Source: Chloroflexota bacterium (lineage in GTDB: Bacteria > Chloroflexota > Dehalococcoidia > Lucifugimonadales > UBA3495). Taken from it: a DNA stretch of 64,000 nt. Shown here one piece after another: positions 8,209 through 16,610 of the stretch; within the stretch, counting starts at the first letter, position 1, and each line of letters begins with the position of its first letter. The notes beneath the pieces are model-generated. The model searched no databases. It was given only the letters and a program-made list of their open reading frames with translations, and was not told the DNA's origin. The translations under genes were made by a program, and so were the position numbers. Location: positions 80,973 through 144,972 of the forward strand of contig JAPPLU010000073.1 in NCBI GenBank assembly GCA_028874075.1, read 5' to 3'.

Positions 8209-9624
8209 CTAATCGCCCGGCTCCCCCGGATGCCGCCTATGCCACTCCGTCCTCGCCTGGTACTCCCTAGCTATGGCCAGGCATACGTTCTCGTCGTAGG
8301 CCCGGGCCATGAACTGGATGCCCGTGGGCAGGCCGTCGCCGTCGAAGCCGCTGGGCACGGAAATGGAGGGCAGGCCGCAGCCGTTGCCGATGCTGCCCAT
8401 CAGGTCCCCCGCTCCGGCGGAGGTCATGGACCGGCTGCGGAACTCCTGGTCAATGGGAGTAGCCGTGTTCATGGCCGTAGGCGCGGCAATGGCGTCATAC
8501 CCTGCCATTGTTTCGTCCACCTGTCTTGCCATCACTCCACGAAGGCGCTGCGCCTTGATGTAGTCGGTGGCCAGGACGGCCGGCCGGGCGTAGGGACTGC
8601 GACCGTGCCAGCCCGGGGCGGAGAGTTCCCTCGGGCCGCCCTCGGCCAGGAAGTCCTCAAAAGCGCTGGCCGACTCCACCATCAATATGACCGAAGTTAC
8701 CTCCACGTAGGGGAACTCGGGGAATTCCATTTCCTCGACATCGACCATATCTCTCAGCGCTTCGATGGCCGCCTCGAAATTCTCCTTCACCGCATCCGCA
8801 GCCTCGTCCAGCGCGCCCCTCGGCACGCCGATGCGGTAGCGGCGGCCGGGGTTGAAGTCAGGGCGGTAGATGAAGGGTTCCGGGTGGGTGGAACCGTCCT
8901 GCGGGTCGGGGCCGGCAATGGCCTCCAGCACAATGCCGCAGTCGTCGGCGGTCAGGCACAAGGGGCCCAGCTTGTCCAGGGTCCAGCACAGGGCCATAGC
9001 CCCGTGCCGGCTTACCCGTCCGTAGGTGGGTCGCAGGCCGGCCAGGCCGCAGTTGTTGGCAGGTATGAGGATTGAACCCCAGGTCTCCGAGCCAATGGCA
9101 AATGGGACCAGCCCCGCCGCCACCGCCGCACCCGACCCGCTGGAGGAACCGCCCGTCCAGCGGCCCGTGTCCCAGGGGTTCTTGGGCGGACCGGCCAGCG
9201 AAGCGTCGGGGTGGATGTAACCCATACCGCCGGCCAGCTCAATCATGGCCAGTTTGCCGGCCAGGGGAGCGCCGGCCGCTTCCAGCCTGGTAACCACCGT
9301 GGCGTCGTGGGTGAACTGCTGGTCCTTGAAGGGCGCCGCGCCCCAGGTGGTTGGTATGCCGCCGGAGGTTGCCAGCAGGTCCTTGGCGCCCCAGGGGATG
9401 CCGTGCAGCAGGCCCCGGTTGCGGCCGGCAGCAATGTCGGTTTCAGCCTGGCGGGCCGTAGCCAGGGCGCGTTCGGGGGTGAGGGTTACCAGGGCGTTGT
9501 AGTGGGGACCGTGTTGTTCCAGGCGGTCCAGGAACTCCTGGGTCAACCCGACGGCAGAGATTTCCCTGCTGGCAATGAGGCCGGCCAGTTCACGGATGGG
9601 CTTGAAGGCGAAGGAGTTGGCCAT
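8209..9624 (-). CDS. Amidase (amidase-signature family)
   Basis: This 471-residue enzyme of the amidase-signature family hydrolyses a C-N amide bond with a Ser-cisSer-Lys triad. Lys81 sits in PWGAKDLLAT, the cis-serine in the GGSSSGSG loop near 158-165, and the nucleophile Ser184 in GSETWGSILIPAN, followed by the usual GLRPTYGRVS. It lies one base after a small gene that looks like an AtzG-type partner and downstream of an MFS gene, all on the minus strand. That arrangement points to a heteromeric amidase for an imported compound rather than a GatA of the tRNA amidotransferase, since no gatB is present. Confidence 0.92.
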   Translation of the reverse strand: MANSFAFKPIRELAGLIASREISAVGLTQEFLDRLEQHGPHYNALVTLTPERALATARQAETDIAAGRNRGLLHGIPWGAKDLLATSGGIPTTWGAAPFKDQQFTHDATVVTRLEAAGAPLAGKLAMIELAGGMGYIHPDASLAGPPKNPWDTGRWTGGSSSGSGAAVAAGLVPFAIGSETWGSILIPANNCGLAGLRPTYGRVSRHGAMALCWTLDKLGPLCLTADDCGIVLEAIAGPDPQDGSTHPEPFIYRPDFNPGRRYRIGVPRGALDEAADAVKENFEAAIEALRDMVDVEEMEFPEFPYVEVTSVILMVESASAFEDFLAEGGPRELSAPGWHGRSPYARPAVLATDYIKAQRLRGVMARQVDETMAGYDAIAAPTAMNTATPIDQEFRSRSMTSAGAGDLMGSIGNGCGLPSISVPSGFDGDGLPTGIQFMARAYDENVCLAIAREYQARTEWHRRHPGEPGD

Positions 9625-9625
9625 G

Positions 9626-9835
9626 CTAATCCCCCCGGAAAGGCCTGAAGTTACTGAAGGGCTCCACGTCGTTGGTCAGTTTGTACTCCCTTATGGGGCG
9701 GAACACCTCCCGCTGGCCGACAATGGCGGTACGTACGCTGTCCAACTGTTCGTCGGTCAACAGGTAGCCATACCTTTCCTTGATTATGGCGAAGAGGAGT
9801 TCCTGTTCCAGGGAATTATCGGCGTTGGTGGTCAT
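9626..9835 (-). CDS. Small AtzG/GatC-like amidase partner
   Basis: The 69-residue protein is predicted to be mostly helical and ends DVEPFSNFRPFRGD. AtzG-type subunits (DUF4089), which bind and stabilise AtzE-like amidases, are of this size and end with a similar EPxxxFRP segment. The gene has a strong GAGGAGG ribosome site and stops one base before the amidase start, so the two are surely cotranslated. I infer that it is a GatC/AtzG-like small subunit; the similarity is short and needs a profile search. Confidence 0.55.
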   Translation of the reverse strand: MTTNADNSLEQELLFAIIKERYGYLLTDEQLDSVRTAIVGQREVFRPIREYKLTNDVEPFSNFRPFRGD

Positions 9836-9876
9836 CTGGGCCTCCTCGGGTAAGGCTGTTTAATACAAAGTGGCGC

Positions 9877-11175
9877 TTAGTTCTGCTCGGCGCGCTGGTT
9901 GCGGCTGCGGGCGGTGAGGCGCACACCCCACATGAGAAAGACCGATGCGGTAGTCAGGCCGGCGGATATCAGGAATGCCAGGAAATAGTCGCCCTGCAGG
10001 TCGAAGAGCAAGCCTGCCAGGATGGGCCCCAGGCCGATTCCAATGCCCCGGCCTACCTCCATCATCCCCATCACCTTCCCCAGCATCCGGGGCGGGTACA
10101 GGTCGGCAGCCTTGGCGCCAATCAACAGGCCGCTTATGCCGTCGCTGAGTCCATTCAGTGCAACGAAAACAACCAGCACCCACCATGCGCCGCCGGCGCT
10201 GAGGAACAGGACCAGAATGACGGCCGCCACCGACATTGCCATACCAATGGTATAGACAATCTCTCTGCCGATGATATCGGAAAGCAGGCCGGTGGCGGGA
10301 CGGCCTCCGATACCCAGCAGGCCGGCAATGCCGATGGCCAGGGCCGCCTGAATTTCGCCGTAACCTGCCAGAAACAGGAAGGCCAGGATGTGGACCATGG
10401 TCATGTGGTTGCCTACCGAGTTCACCGCCCGGGCGCCCAGCAGGAGCCATACCGCCGGCTCGCGGAGAACCTCGCCAACGGAGGATTGTACGGGCCCTTC
10501 AACCGCCACAGGCCCAGCGGCCGCCACAACGGGTAAGTCCTCTCCTTCGGCACTCTCGGAGCCGGCGACGGCCCGGTTATCCCAATTCTCCGGCGCCCTT
10601 TTCTGGAAGAGCAGGTTTGGGACGGCAACCAGTATGAAGAAAATTACACCGAAAATACGGAAAGCCCACTGCCATCCCAGCGTTGAGACAATCAGCTGGG
10701 CCAGGGGGACGACAATGGCCTGGCCGGCCGGGTTGCCCGCGTCGGCCATTCCCAGCGCCACTCCCCTGCTGCGGGGAAACCAGGGCGCCAGGGTTGCGGT
10801 TGCCGAAAAGGAGGAGATACCAACCTGGCCCACGGTGGCAATTACGCTGTAGAAGATGAACAACTGCCACACTTCGCTGACCATGCTGCTGGCCAGCCAG
10901 CCAACCAGGATGAAGCAACCGGCAATGGGGAAAAGTACGCGAGGGCCATAGCGGTCCAGGATGACTCCGAGCACTGGCGCGATAAAGGCGCCGAACAAGC
11001 CCGATGCGGAAAAAATGGATGCGGTAAAGGCCACGCTGCTACGGAAATGGTCCCGCAGGGCGACCAGGAACACGCTCTGAACGTTCTTGGACCCACCTTC
11101 AACCGTGAGGTTCGAAAAGGTCAGGAGGAAGATCACCCAACCGTAATGCAGCCTGCGCTTGACGGCGGTTAGCAA
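9877..11175 (-). CDS. MFS transporter (monocarboxylate/oxalate-formate type)
   Basis: The 432-residue protein has 12 predicted helices and the opening RRLHYGWVIFLLTFSNL typical of the MCT/OFA-like branch of MFS, which moves organic acids. The loop between helices 2 and 3 has VLGVILDRYGPRVL, and that between 8 and 9 GLLSDIIGRE. I placed the start at the TTG at 11175; the frame stays open to 11559 but the added residues look like repeat DNA, not protein. No clear ribosome site supports the start. It leads the operon with the AtzG-like gene and the amidase, so it may import the amide substrate. Confidence 0.82.
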   Translation of the reverse strand: MLTAVKRRLHYGWVIFLLTFSNLTVEGGSKNVQSVFLVALRDHFRSSVAFTASIFSASGLFGAFIAPVLGVILDRYGPRVLFPIAGCFILVGWLASSMVSEVWQLFIFYSVIATVGQVGISSFSATATLAPWFPRSRGVALGMADAGNPAGQAIVVPLAQLIVSTLGWQWAFRIFGVIFFILVAVPNLLFQKRAPENWDNRAVAGSESAEGEDLPVVAAAGPVAVEGPVQSSVGEVLREPAVWLLLGARAVNSVGNHMTMVHILAFLFLAGYGEIQAALAIGIAGLLGIGGRPATGLLSDIIGREIVYTIGMAMSVAAVILVLFLSAGGAWWVLVVFVALNGLSDGISGLLIGAKAADLYPPRMLGKVMGMMEVGRGIGIGLGPILAGLLFDLQGDYFLAFLISAGLTTASVFLMWGVRLTARSRNQRAEQN

Positions 11176-11401
11176 GAGACACCGGCTTTCAGAATTGTGC
11201 TGGAAATGAGCATGGCAAAGGGAAGCTGACCCACGGTGGACTGAATGCGTAGAAGCATAACCGATACCGTCGATTCTTGAAACCGTTGTATTTGGCGATG
11301 CAGGATTCTTTCCTGGTTGGTTCCCTGTGTGAGGCCGGGCCAGGCACCCAGGTATGACCCTGCAATTGGGACTCCCGGCCCGCCTGTTTGGGAACGCTGC
11401 C

Positions 11402-11568
11402 AGCAGGACCAGGGCAATCGCGTTACGATTCGGGAAAGCCCGTCGTCCCTGCGCCAAATGGTACCTCGAACCTGGAGACTCCAGGGCTATTCTTTGGGCG
11501 ATCCGCCTCCGGCGGACGCCCCTTTTGCCGGACTCAAAATGCCATTGCCCTGGTGACACCTGCCTCTT
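11402..11568. repeat. Imperfect inverted repeat, MITE-like
   Basis: The left arm (from 11402) contains ACCAGGGCAATCGCGTTACG and continues ATTCGGGAAA; the right arm, read on the minus strand from 11568, contains ACCAGGGCAATGGCATTTTG and continues AGTCCGGCAAAA. About 40 bases pair imperfectly at each end around roughly 90 unpaired bases. I see no transposase and did not find a clear target-site duplication. Confidence 0.5.
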
Positions 11569-11641
11569 GATTCTCCGGTTAACGCTTCCCTACCATACTT
11601 CCATGGCACGTTCCGGACATAGCCCGGTCAATCGTGAATCA

Positions 11642-11677
11642 CCCCTCTCTCTGGGAGAAGGGCCGGGAGTGAGGGGG
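11642..11677. repeat. Dispersed CCCTCTC / GTGAGGG element, copy 1
   Basis: The element runs from ACCCCTCTCTCTGGGAGAAG to GGAGTGAGGGGGT and forms an interrupted palindrome. Sequences of this kind are frequent intergenic elements in many environmental genomes and give rise to spurious LSLGEGPGVRG peptides. Related copies lie at 41720-41758 and 51459-51524. Confidence 0.55.
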
Positions 11678-11699
11678 TCTCATCGGCTTGGGCTTAGCC

Positions 11700-11860
11700 G
11701 GTGGCCCAAAACGGCCCAAAACGGCCCGGAATGGCCCGCTTGTCCAACTCCTTTCCTATTTGGAGAGCGGCCCATTTTCGGCCCACCGGGGTCGTCTGCG
11801 CCCTGTGTTTCACCTACGAAACGGTCCAGAATGGTCCAAAATGGCGCGAATACAAAAAAA
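11700..11860. repeat. Cluster of GGCCCAAAA-type short repeats
   Basis: The stretch contains repeated variants of TGGCCCAAAACGG, GGCCCGGAATGG, GGCCCATTTTCGG and GGTCCAAAATGGCGCG followed by an A-rich tract. The last segment matches, on the opposite strand, the block at 24300-24420, where GGCCCAAAATGGCGCGGAAT is also followed by an A-rich tract. Confidence 0.5.
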
Positions 11861-12126
11861 TTGCCCTGAAGTTGCCCTGGGTGAATGCCCCGAAGGACCG
11901 CGGGAACCTATTGCCGGAATCAAATGCGGTTGCCCTGCCTGCAGGACCCGTTCCGTTGCGGCGCTCCTGTCCTTCCGTTAGACTACCCTACGGCCCGAAT
12001 GGTGGACGGCACATGAAGGGTTTAACCTTGGAGAATCCGGGCGCGCCGCTCTGTCATTCCCGGACACCGCCCGACTTTTTTCTGTAACGAATCTCGAACG
12101 CAAGCAGGCAAAGGGAGGCTATAACA

Positions 12127-13488
12127 ATGTCCAGCGAGAACAGCATTACCCCTGAACTTATCCATTATCTGGCCGGCGCCCTGGACGCCGAGCTTCCCCC
12201 CAACGTGCAGGAAAAGGCCAAGCACCATATCCTGGACACCCTGGCGGCCATGGTGTCCGGTTCCGTACTTAAGCCGGGAGTCCTGGCCCGCCAATACGTT
12301 GAACAGCAGGGAGGGCCTGAGGAAGCCCAGGTTGTGGGCAGTTCCATGGTCGTTTCGGCAGTGAACGCCGCTATCGCCAACGGGATGATGGCCCACGCCG
12401 ACGAGACCGACGATTCCAACGGCTCCGCCGGCATTCACCCGGGCTGCGCCATTCTGCCCGCTGCCATGGCCATGGCCGAGCGGGAAAACGCCAACGGGTC
12501 GGACTTTATCAAGGCAGTGGTGCTGGGCTACGACATCGGCAGCCGAACCACCAAGGCCCTGGGCCGGGAGGAAATGCGGGCCCGCAACCACCTGCCATTC
12601 AGCATCGGCGGCACAATGGGCGCCACCGCCGCGGCCGGCTGCCTGGCCGGCCTGAGGGAGGAGCAGTACCGCGACCTGCTGTCCTACGGCGCGCAGCAGG
12701 CGTCGGGCATTATGACCTACCCCCGGGACGTGGAACATATCGAGAAGGCCTATATTTTCGGAGGTATGAACGCCCGCAACGGGGTGATGGCCGCCGAGAT
12801 GGTACAGATGGGCTTTACCGGGGTGTACGACACCTTCGCCGGCGACGGCAACTTTCTCGTGGCCTATGCCGATAACCCCAATGGAGAGCAACTGGTCGCG
12901 GAACTGGGCAGCCGCTACGAGGTGATGCTGACCAACATCAAGAAATTCTGCGTGGGCTTCCCCATCCAGTCCCCCGCCGAGGGCCTGCTCTTGATCATGG
13001 ACAAGCACGGCATCGGCGCTGCCGACGTGGAGAAGATTGTTGCCCGCCTGCCCGAAGGCGGGGCACACACCGTCAACGACCGGGAAATGCCCGACATTAA
13101 CCTGCAGTATATTTTCGCCATTGCCCTGTTGGACGGCCGGGTTTCCTTTGAGGCGGCCCATTCCTTTGAGCGAATGACGGACCCTGAGGTGCTGGACCTG
13201 CGCTCCCGGGTTACGCTGATTGGCGACCCGGAACTCAGCGGCGCTCAGCCTGATTATCAGGCCATCGTCGAAGTAACCACAAAGGACGGAACAGTCCACG
13301 AGGAACGGGTTACCAGCTTCCGGGGCCGGGCGGAAAACCCTCTGTCCCGAGAAGAAGTGGGCGAAAAGGCGCTGGACTTGATGGAACCGGTGCTGGGGCG
13401 GGCCCAGTCCACGGAATTGATTGACGCCATCAACGGACTGGAGACGCTTCCTAGCGTTCGGGAGTTGCGGTCGCTGCTGTCGGCGTGA
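12127..13488 (+). CDS. MmgE/PrpD family protein
   Basis: The 453-residue protein is a full-length MmgE/PrpD family member. Characterised relatives dehydrate 2-methylcitrate in propionate degradation or decarboxylate cis-aconitate; many act on unknown hydroxyacids. Landmarks are the opening helical part with KAKHHILDTLAAMVSG, the HADETDDSNGSAGIHPGCAI segment, and IKKFCVGFPIQSPAEG in the lid domain. AAGGGAGG is a good ribosome site before the ATG. No methylcitrate synthase or lyase is nearby, so I do not call it prpD; the role is likely in organic-acid catabolism. Confidence 0.9.
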   Translation: MSSENSITPELIHYLAGALDAELPPNVQEKAKHHILDTLAAMVSGSVLKPGVLARQYVEQQGGPEEAQVVGSSMVVSAVNAAIANGMMAHADETDDSNGSAGIHPGCAILPAAMAMAERENANGSDFIKAVVLGYDIGSRTTKALGREEMRARNHLPFSIGGTMGATAAAGCLAGLREEQYRDLLSYGAQQASGIMTYPRDVEHIEKAYIFGGMNARNGVMAAEMVQMGFTGVYDTFAGDGNFLVAYADNPNGEQLVAELGSRYEVMLTNIKKFCVGFPIQSPAEGLLLIMDKHGIGAADVEKIVARLPEGGAHTVNDREMPDINLQYIFAIALLDGRVSFEAAHSFERMTDPEVLDLRSRVTLIGDPELSGAQPDYQAIVEVTTKDGTVHEERVTSFRGRAENPLSREEVGEKALDLMEPVLGRAQSTELIDAINGLETLPSVRELRSLLSA

Positions 13489-13521
13489 TCCAGCCTCGCT
13501 TCTCCAGGCCCGTAAATCAAT

Positions 13522-13545
13522 AGGGGCGCACCGCCGTGCGCCTCT
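13522..13545. repeat. Palindromic unit AGGGGCGCAC..GTGCGCCTCT
   Basis: A 10-bp stem with one G.T pair and a four-base loop lies in the convergent gap between MmgE/PrpD and the ATPase gene. It resembles a very widespread intergenic palindrome with AGGGGCGCAC arms, and the 22-bp palindrome at 6073. It may also terminate transcription from one or both sides. Confidence 0.5.
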
Positions 13546-13609
13546 AAGTCCTCTTGACACCCATCCAGACTTCTTCCTTCCAAAGAGGAAAGGTGGACAG
13601 GAAAGGTTC

Positions 13610-14593
13610 CTACACCACCGCCGGCTCCACCTTGTGGCAGGCGGTCAGGTGGTCGGAAAGGATCTCCCTCCAGTCGGGTTCCACTTCGCGGCACATGCTG
13701 GTCTCAAGGTAAATGGGGCAGCGGGTGTGGAACCGGCAGCCGCTGGGCGGGTTGATGGGGCTGGCCACCTCGCCGCCGATGGTGGTGCCCATGGGTACGT
13801 CGGGGTCGGGCTTGGGCACCGATGCCAGCAGGGCGTTGCTGTAGGGGTGCAGGGTGTTGCCGTAGAACTCATCCCGGGTCGCCAGTTCCACCATCTTGCC
13901 CACGTACATCACGCCCACCCGGTGGCTCATGTGCTCCACGATGGCCAGGTCGTGCGAAATCAGCAGGTAGCTCAGGCCCAGGTCCCGTTGAAGGTCCACC
14001 AGCAGGTTCAGGATCTGGGCCCGGATGGAAACGTCCAGGCCGGAAACGGGTTCGTCCAGCACTATGAGCTGGGGCCGCAGGGCCAGCGCCCTGGCTATGG
14101 CGATGCGCTGTCGCTGTCCGCCGCTGAATTGGTGCGGAAAGAAGGAGGCGGTTACCGGATTCAGTCCCACGTTTTCCAGCAGTTCGCCCACCCGCATGCG
14201 AAGGGTTCGCCCCCTCAGGCCCTGGTGGACGCGAAGGGGTTCGCCGATGATGTCCAGCACCTGCATCCGCGGGTTGAGGGAGCTGTAGGGGTCCTGGAAT
14301 ACCGCCTGCACCAGGCGCTTGTATTCCCGCAGCCCGCCGCCCCGAAAACGGCTGACGTCCTCGCCCTGGAAGGAGATGGTGCCCCGCGTGGGGCGCTCCA
14401 GGAGGAGAATCATCTTGGCCACGGTGGTCTTGCCGCAGCCGCTTTCTCCTACCAGGGCGAAAGTCTCCCCCTCTTCCACGTGGAAGCTGACGCCGTCCAC
14501 CGCCCGGATGGAGTCTCCCCCGCTGGTGAGCCAGTTGCCGCCACCACGGAAGTGCTTCGCCAGCCCTTCTACTTCCAGCAAACGGTTGGCCAT
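13610..14593 (-). CDS. Peptide/nickel ABC transporter ATP-binding protein, OppF/DppF type
   Basis: This 327-residue ATPase powers the adjoining permeases. Walker A is GESGCGKTTVAK, the signature FSGGQRQRIAIARAL, Walker B LIVLDEPVSGLD, and the switch His is in LLISHDLAIV. The C-terminal oligopeptide extension with HTRCPIYLETSMC marks it as DppF/OppF type; those cysteines in the related region often bind an Fe-S cluster or metal. It is the last gene of the five-gene minus-strand operon that starts at 19446, and begins one base after the OppD-type gene ends. Confidence 0.93.
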   Translation of the reverse strand: MANRLLEVEGLAKHFRGGGNWLTSGGDSIRAVDGVSFHVEEGETFALVGESGCGKTTVAKMILLLERPTRGTISFQGEDVSRFRGGGLREYKRLVQAVFQDPYSSLNPRMQVLDIIGEPLRVHQGLRGRTLRMRVGELLENVGLNPVTASFFPHQFSGGQRQRIAIARALALRPQLIVLDEPVSGLDVSIRAQILNLLVDLQRDLGLSYLLISHDLAIVEHMSHRVGVMYVGKMVELATRDEFYGNTLHPYSNALLASVPKPDPDVPMGTTIGGEVASPINPPSGCRFHTRCPIYLETSMCREVEPDWREILSDHLTACHKVEPAVV

Positions 14594-14594
14594 G

Positions 14595-15590
14595 CTACCT
14601 TCCCTCCTCGGTCAACCAGCAGTGCACAAAGTCCTGGCCGCCTAGCGAGGTCCGGGGCGGGTACTGTTCCTTGCACTTGTCCATGGCCTCCGGGCAGCGT
14701 GGCCAGAAGGGACATCCCTGGGGAATGCTGCGCAGGTCGGGGGGCTGACCCTCAATCTGGTACAGCTTGTCCCTGCGCGCTCCCATCAAAGGGACGGAGT
14801 CCAGCAGGGCCCTGGTGTAGGGGTGCTGGGGTTCCTTGTAGATCTGCCGTACTCGCCCGCTCTCCACGATACGGCCCGCGTACATCACGTTCACGCGGTC
14901 GCACATCTGGGCGACGATGCCCAGGTCGTGGGTAACCCAGATGACGCTGGTGCCGCTCTCCTGCTGCAGTTCGCGAATGAGGCGCAGGAACTGGGCCTGG
15001 ATGGTAACGTCCAGGGAGGTGGTAGGCTCATCGGCAATCAACAGTTCCGGCTGGGTGGTCAGGCCCATGGCGGCTACCACCCGTTGACGCATGCCGCCGC
15101 TGAACTGGTGGGGGTACTGGACCAGGCGCTGCTCCGGTCGTGGAATGCGCACTGCCCGCAAAGCGTCCAGCACCCGCGTCATGGCCTGCTGCCCCCGCTC
15201 CTTCAGGTGCAGACGCACCGGTTCGGCAACCTGTTCGCCGATGGAATAAACCGGATTCAGGGACGTTTGGGGGTCCTGCATGATGATGGCCATGCGATGT
15301 CCCCGGTACGCGCGCATCTCATGCTCAGTTATATCGAGGAGATTCTCGTCCTTGAACCAGATCTCCCCTTCGACTATGCGGGCCCCGGGCTGGGGAACCA
15401 GGCGCATCAGGGAAAGGCAGGTCATGGTTTTGCCGCTGCCCGACTCCCCCACCAGCCCCACGGCCTCCCCCTGGGCAACGGTAAAGCTCACGCCGTCCAC
15501 CGCCTTCAGTACGGCGTTGCGCTGGAAGAAGTAGGTCTTTAGCCCCTCGACCCTTAGCAGGATGTCGTCTTCTGCGTTCCGGTTAACCAT
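14595..15590 (-). CDS. Peptide/nickel ABC transporter ATP-binding protein, OppD/DppD type
   Basis: The 331-residue ATPase has Walker A GESGSGKTMTC, signature FSGGMRQRVVAAMGL, Walker B LLIADEPTTSLD and switch His in VTHDLGIVAQ. The C-terminal oligopeptide/dipeptide domain includes GCPFWPRCPEAMDKC with paired cysteines, as in DppD. With the OppF-type protein it would form the heterodimeric motor of the importer. It sits between the DppC-type permease and the OppF-type gene in the same orientation. Confidence 0.93.
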   Translation of the reverse strand: MVNRNAEDDILLRVEGLKTYFFQRNAVLKAVDGVSFTVAQGEAVGLVGESGSGKTMTCLSLMRLVPQPGARIVEGEIWFKDENLLDITEHEMRAYRGHRMAIIMQDPQTSLNPVYSIGEQVAEPVRLHLKERGQQAMTRVLDALRAVRIPRPEQRLVQYPHQFSGGMRQRVVAAMGLTTQPELLIADEPTTSLDVTIQAQFLRLIRELQQESGTSVIWVTHDLGIVAQMCDRVNVMYAGRIVESGRVRQIYKEPQHPYTRALLDSVPLMGARRDKLYQIEGQPPDLRSIPQGCPFWPRCPEAMDKCKEQYPPRTSLGGQDFVHCWLTEEGR

Positions 15591-15700
15591 TCGCCGTTAA
15601 ACCCAAGTTGATTCTCCAATGATTCCGGCCATAAGGTGAAGGTTGTTCTCCCCGGCCCGACCTCCTCCTGTCAATGGAGAAGAGACTCTTCAAACTTTCT

Positions 15701-16600
15701 CTACAGTTGCCTTCGCCTGGGGTCCAGCGTGTCCCGCAGCCAGTCGCCGAACAGGTTCAGGGACAAAACCGCCGCCAAGATGCACAGTCCAGGGAACAGG
15801 GTAATCCAGTAGGCCGATGTCAAAAATTCCCGGCCGTCGGCCACCATCAGCCCCCACGCCGGCTGGGGAGGTGGCACACCCACACCCAGGAAGCTGAGGG
15901 ACGATTCCAGCAGAATCAGGTGTCCCACTTCCAGGGTAGCCAGCACGATGATTGTGTTGAAAACGTTGGGCAGAATGTGTCGCAGCAGGATCATCCAGGT
16001 GGGAGTGCCGATGACCTTGGCGATGGCCACGAAGTCCCGCTCCCGAACGCTCAGGGTTTCTCCCCGAACAATCCGGGCAAATCGGGCCGCCAGGAAGGGG
16101 GACAAGATGAGAATGACGCTCTCGAAACTGCGCCCCACCGCAAAGACGAACACCAGGGCCACCAGGATAGTGGGCATGGCGAGAATAACTTCGATGCCCC
16201 GCTGCATCACGGCGTCGACCTTGCCGCCGGCGTAACCCGAAATCAGGCCCAGGGCAACACCAACGCCGCCGCCCAACGCGATCACGAACAGGGACAGGGA
16301 CAGCGAGACCCGGGCGCCCCGGATCAACCGGCTGAATATATCCCGGCCCAGCTTGTCTGTGCCTAGCAGGTTGTTGGCCGTCCCTTCTTCGTGCCACACC
16401 GGCGGGGCGAAGGAGTTGGCCATGTCCACGGCCACCGGGCTGTGTGGAGCGATCCACTGGCCAAAGAGGGCGAAAATCATCAGCACCAGCAGCACAGCCG
16501 TGGGAATCTTGGGGACGCGCCGCGCCACGCTGAGGCTCGACCGTACTCTCACGAGCCAGGCGGATGCCGGAGCCACTGTTTGCATCGTCGTGTTGGCCAT
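15701..16600 (-). CDS. Peptide/nickel ABC transporter permease, DppC type
   Basis: The 299-residue membrane protein has an N-terminal cytoplasmic tail, a first helix (ILMIFALFGQWIAPHSP region is typical of DppC/OppC N-terminal domains), and five further helices. The GTDKLGRDIFSRLIRGARVSL motif region of the family is present, as is the EAA-type loop with RGETLSVRERDFVAIAKVIG that docks on the ATPase. It follows the DppB-type permease by ten bases. Substrate could be peptides, nickel or other small molecules. Confidence 0.92.
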   Translation of the reverse strand: MANTTMQTVAPASAWLVRVRSSLSVARRVPKIPTAVLLVLMIFALFGQWIAPHSPVAVDMANSFAPPVWHEEGTANNLLGTDKLGRDIFSRLIRGARVSLSLSLFVIALGGGVGVALGLISGYAGGKVDAVMQRGIEVILAMPTILVALVFVFAVGRSFESVILILSPFLAARFARIVRGETLSVRERDFVAIAKVIGTPTWMILLRHILPNVFNTIIVLATLEVGHLILLESSLSFLGVGVPPPQPAWGLMVADGREFLTSAYWITLFPGLCILAAVLSLNLFGDWLRDTLDPRRRQL

Positions 16601-16610
16601 AGGCTACCTG

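Larger units (their letters stand above)
11176..12126. other. 951-bp intergenic block made of several repeat types
   Basis: No credible gene is present. The block holds an imperfect inverted repeat of about 165 bp (11402-11568), a clustered-purine/pyrimidine element at 11642-11677, a group of GGCCCAAAA-type short repeats (11700-11860), and a GCAGGGCAA unit near 11905-11945. The last 40 bases carry the AAGGGAGG ribosome site for the MmgE/PrpD gene. It looks like a landing site for small non-autonomous repeats. Confidence 0.6.

Noticed and set aside
8209..9624. GatA subunit of the tRNA amidotransferase
   Set aside because: No gatB or true gatC is near, and the small partner looks more like AtzG; the GatA-specific context is missing.
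11176..11559. N-terminal extension of the MFS protein at 9877
   Set aside because: The added part is translated from the inverted-repeat block and precedes the normal helix-1 opening of the family.
11700..11860. CRISPR array
   Set aside because: The repeats are 9-13 bases, degenerate and unevenly spaced, and no cas gene is present in the window.
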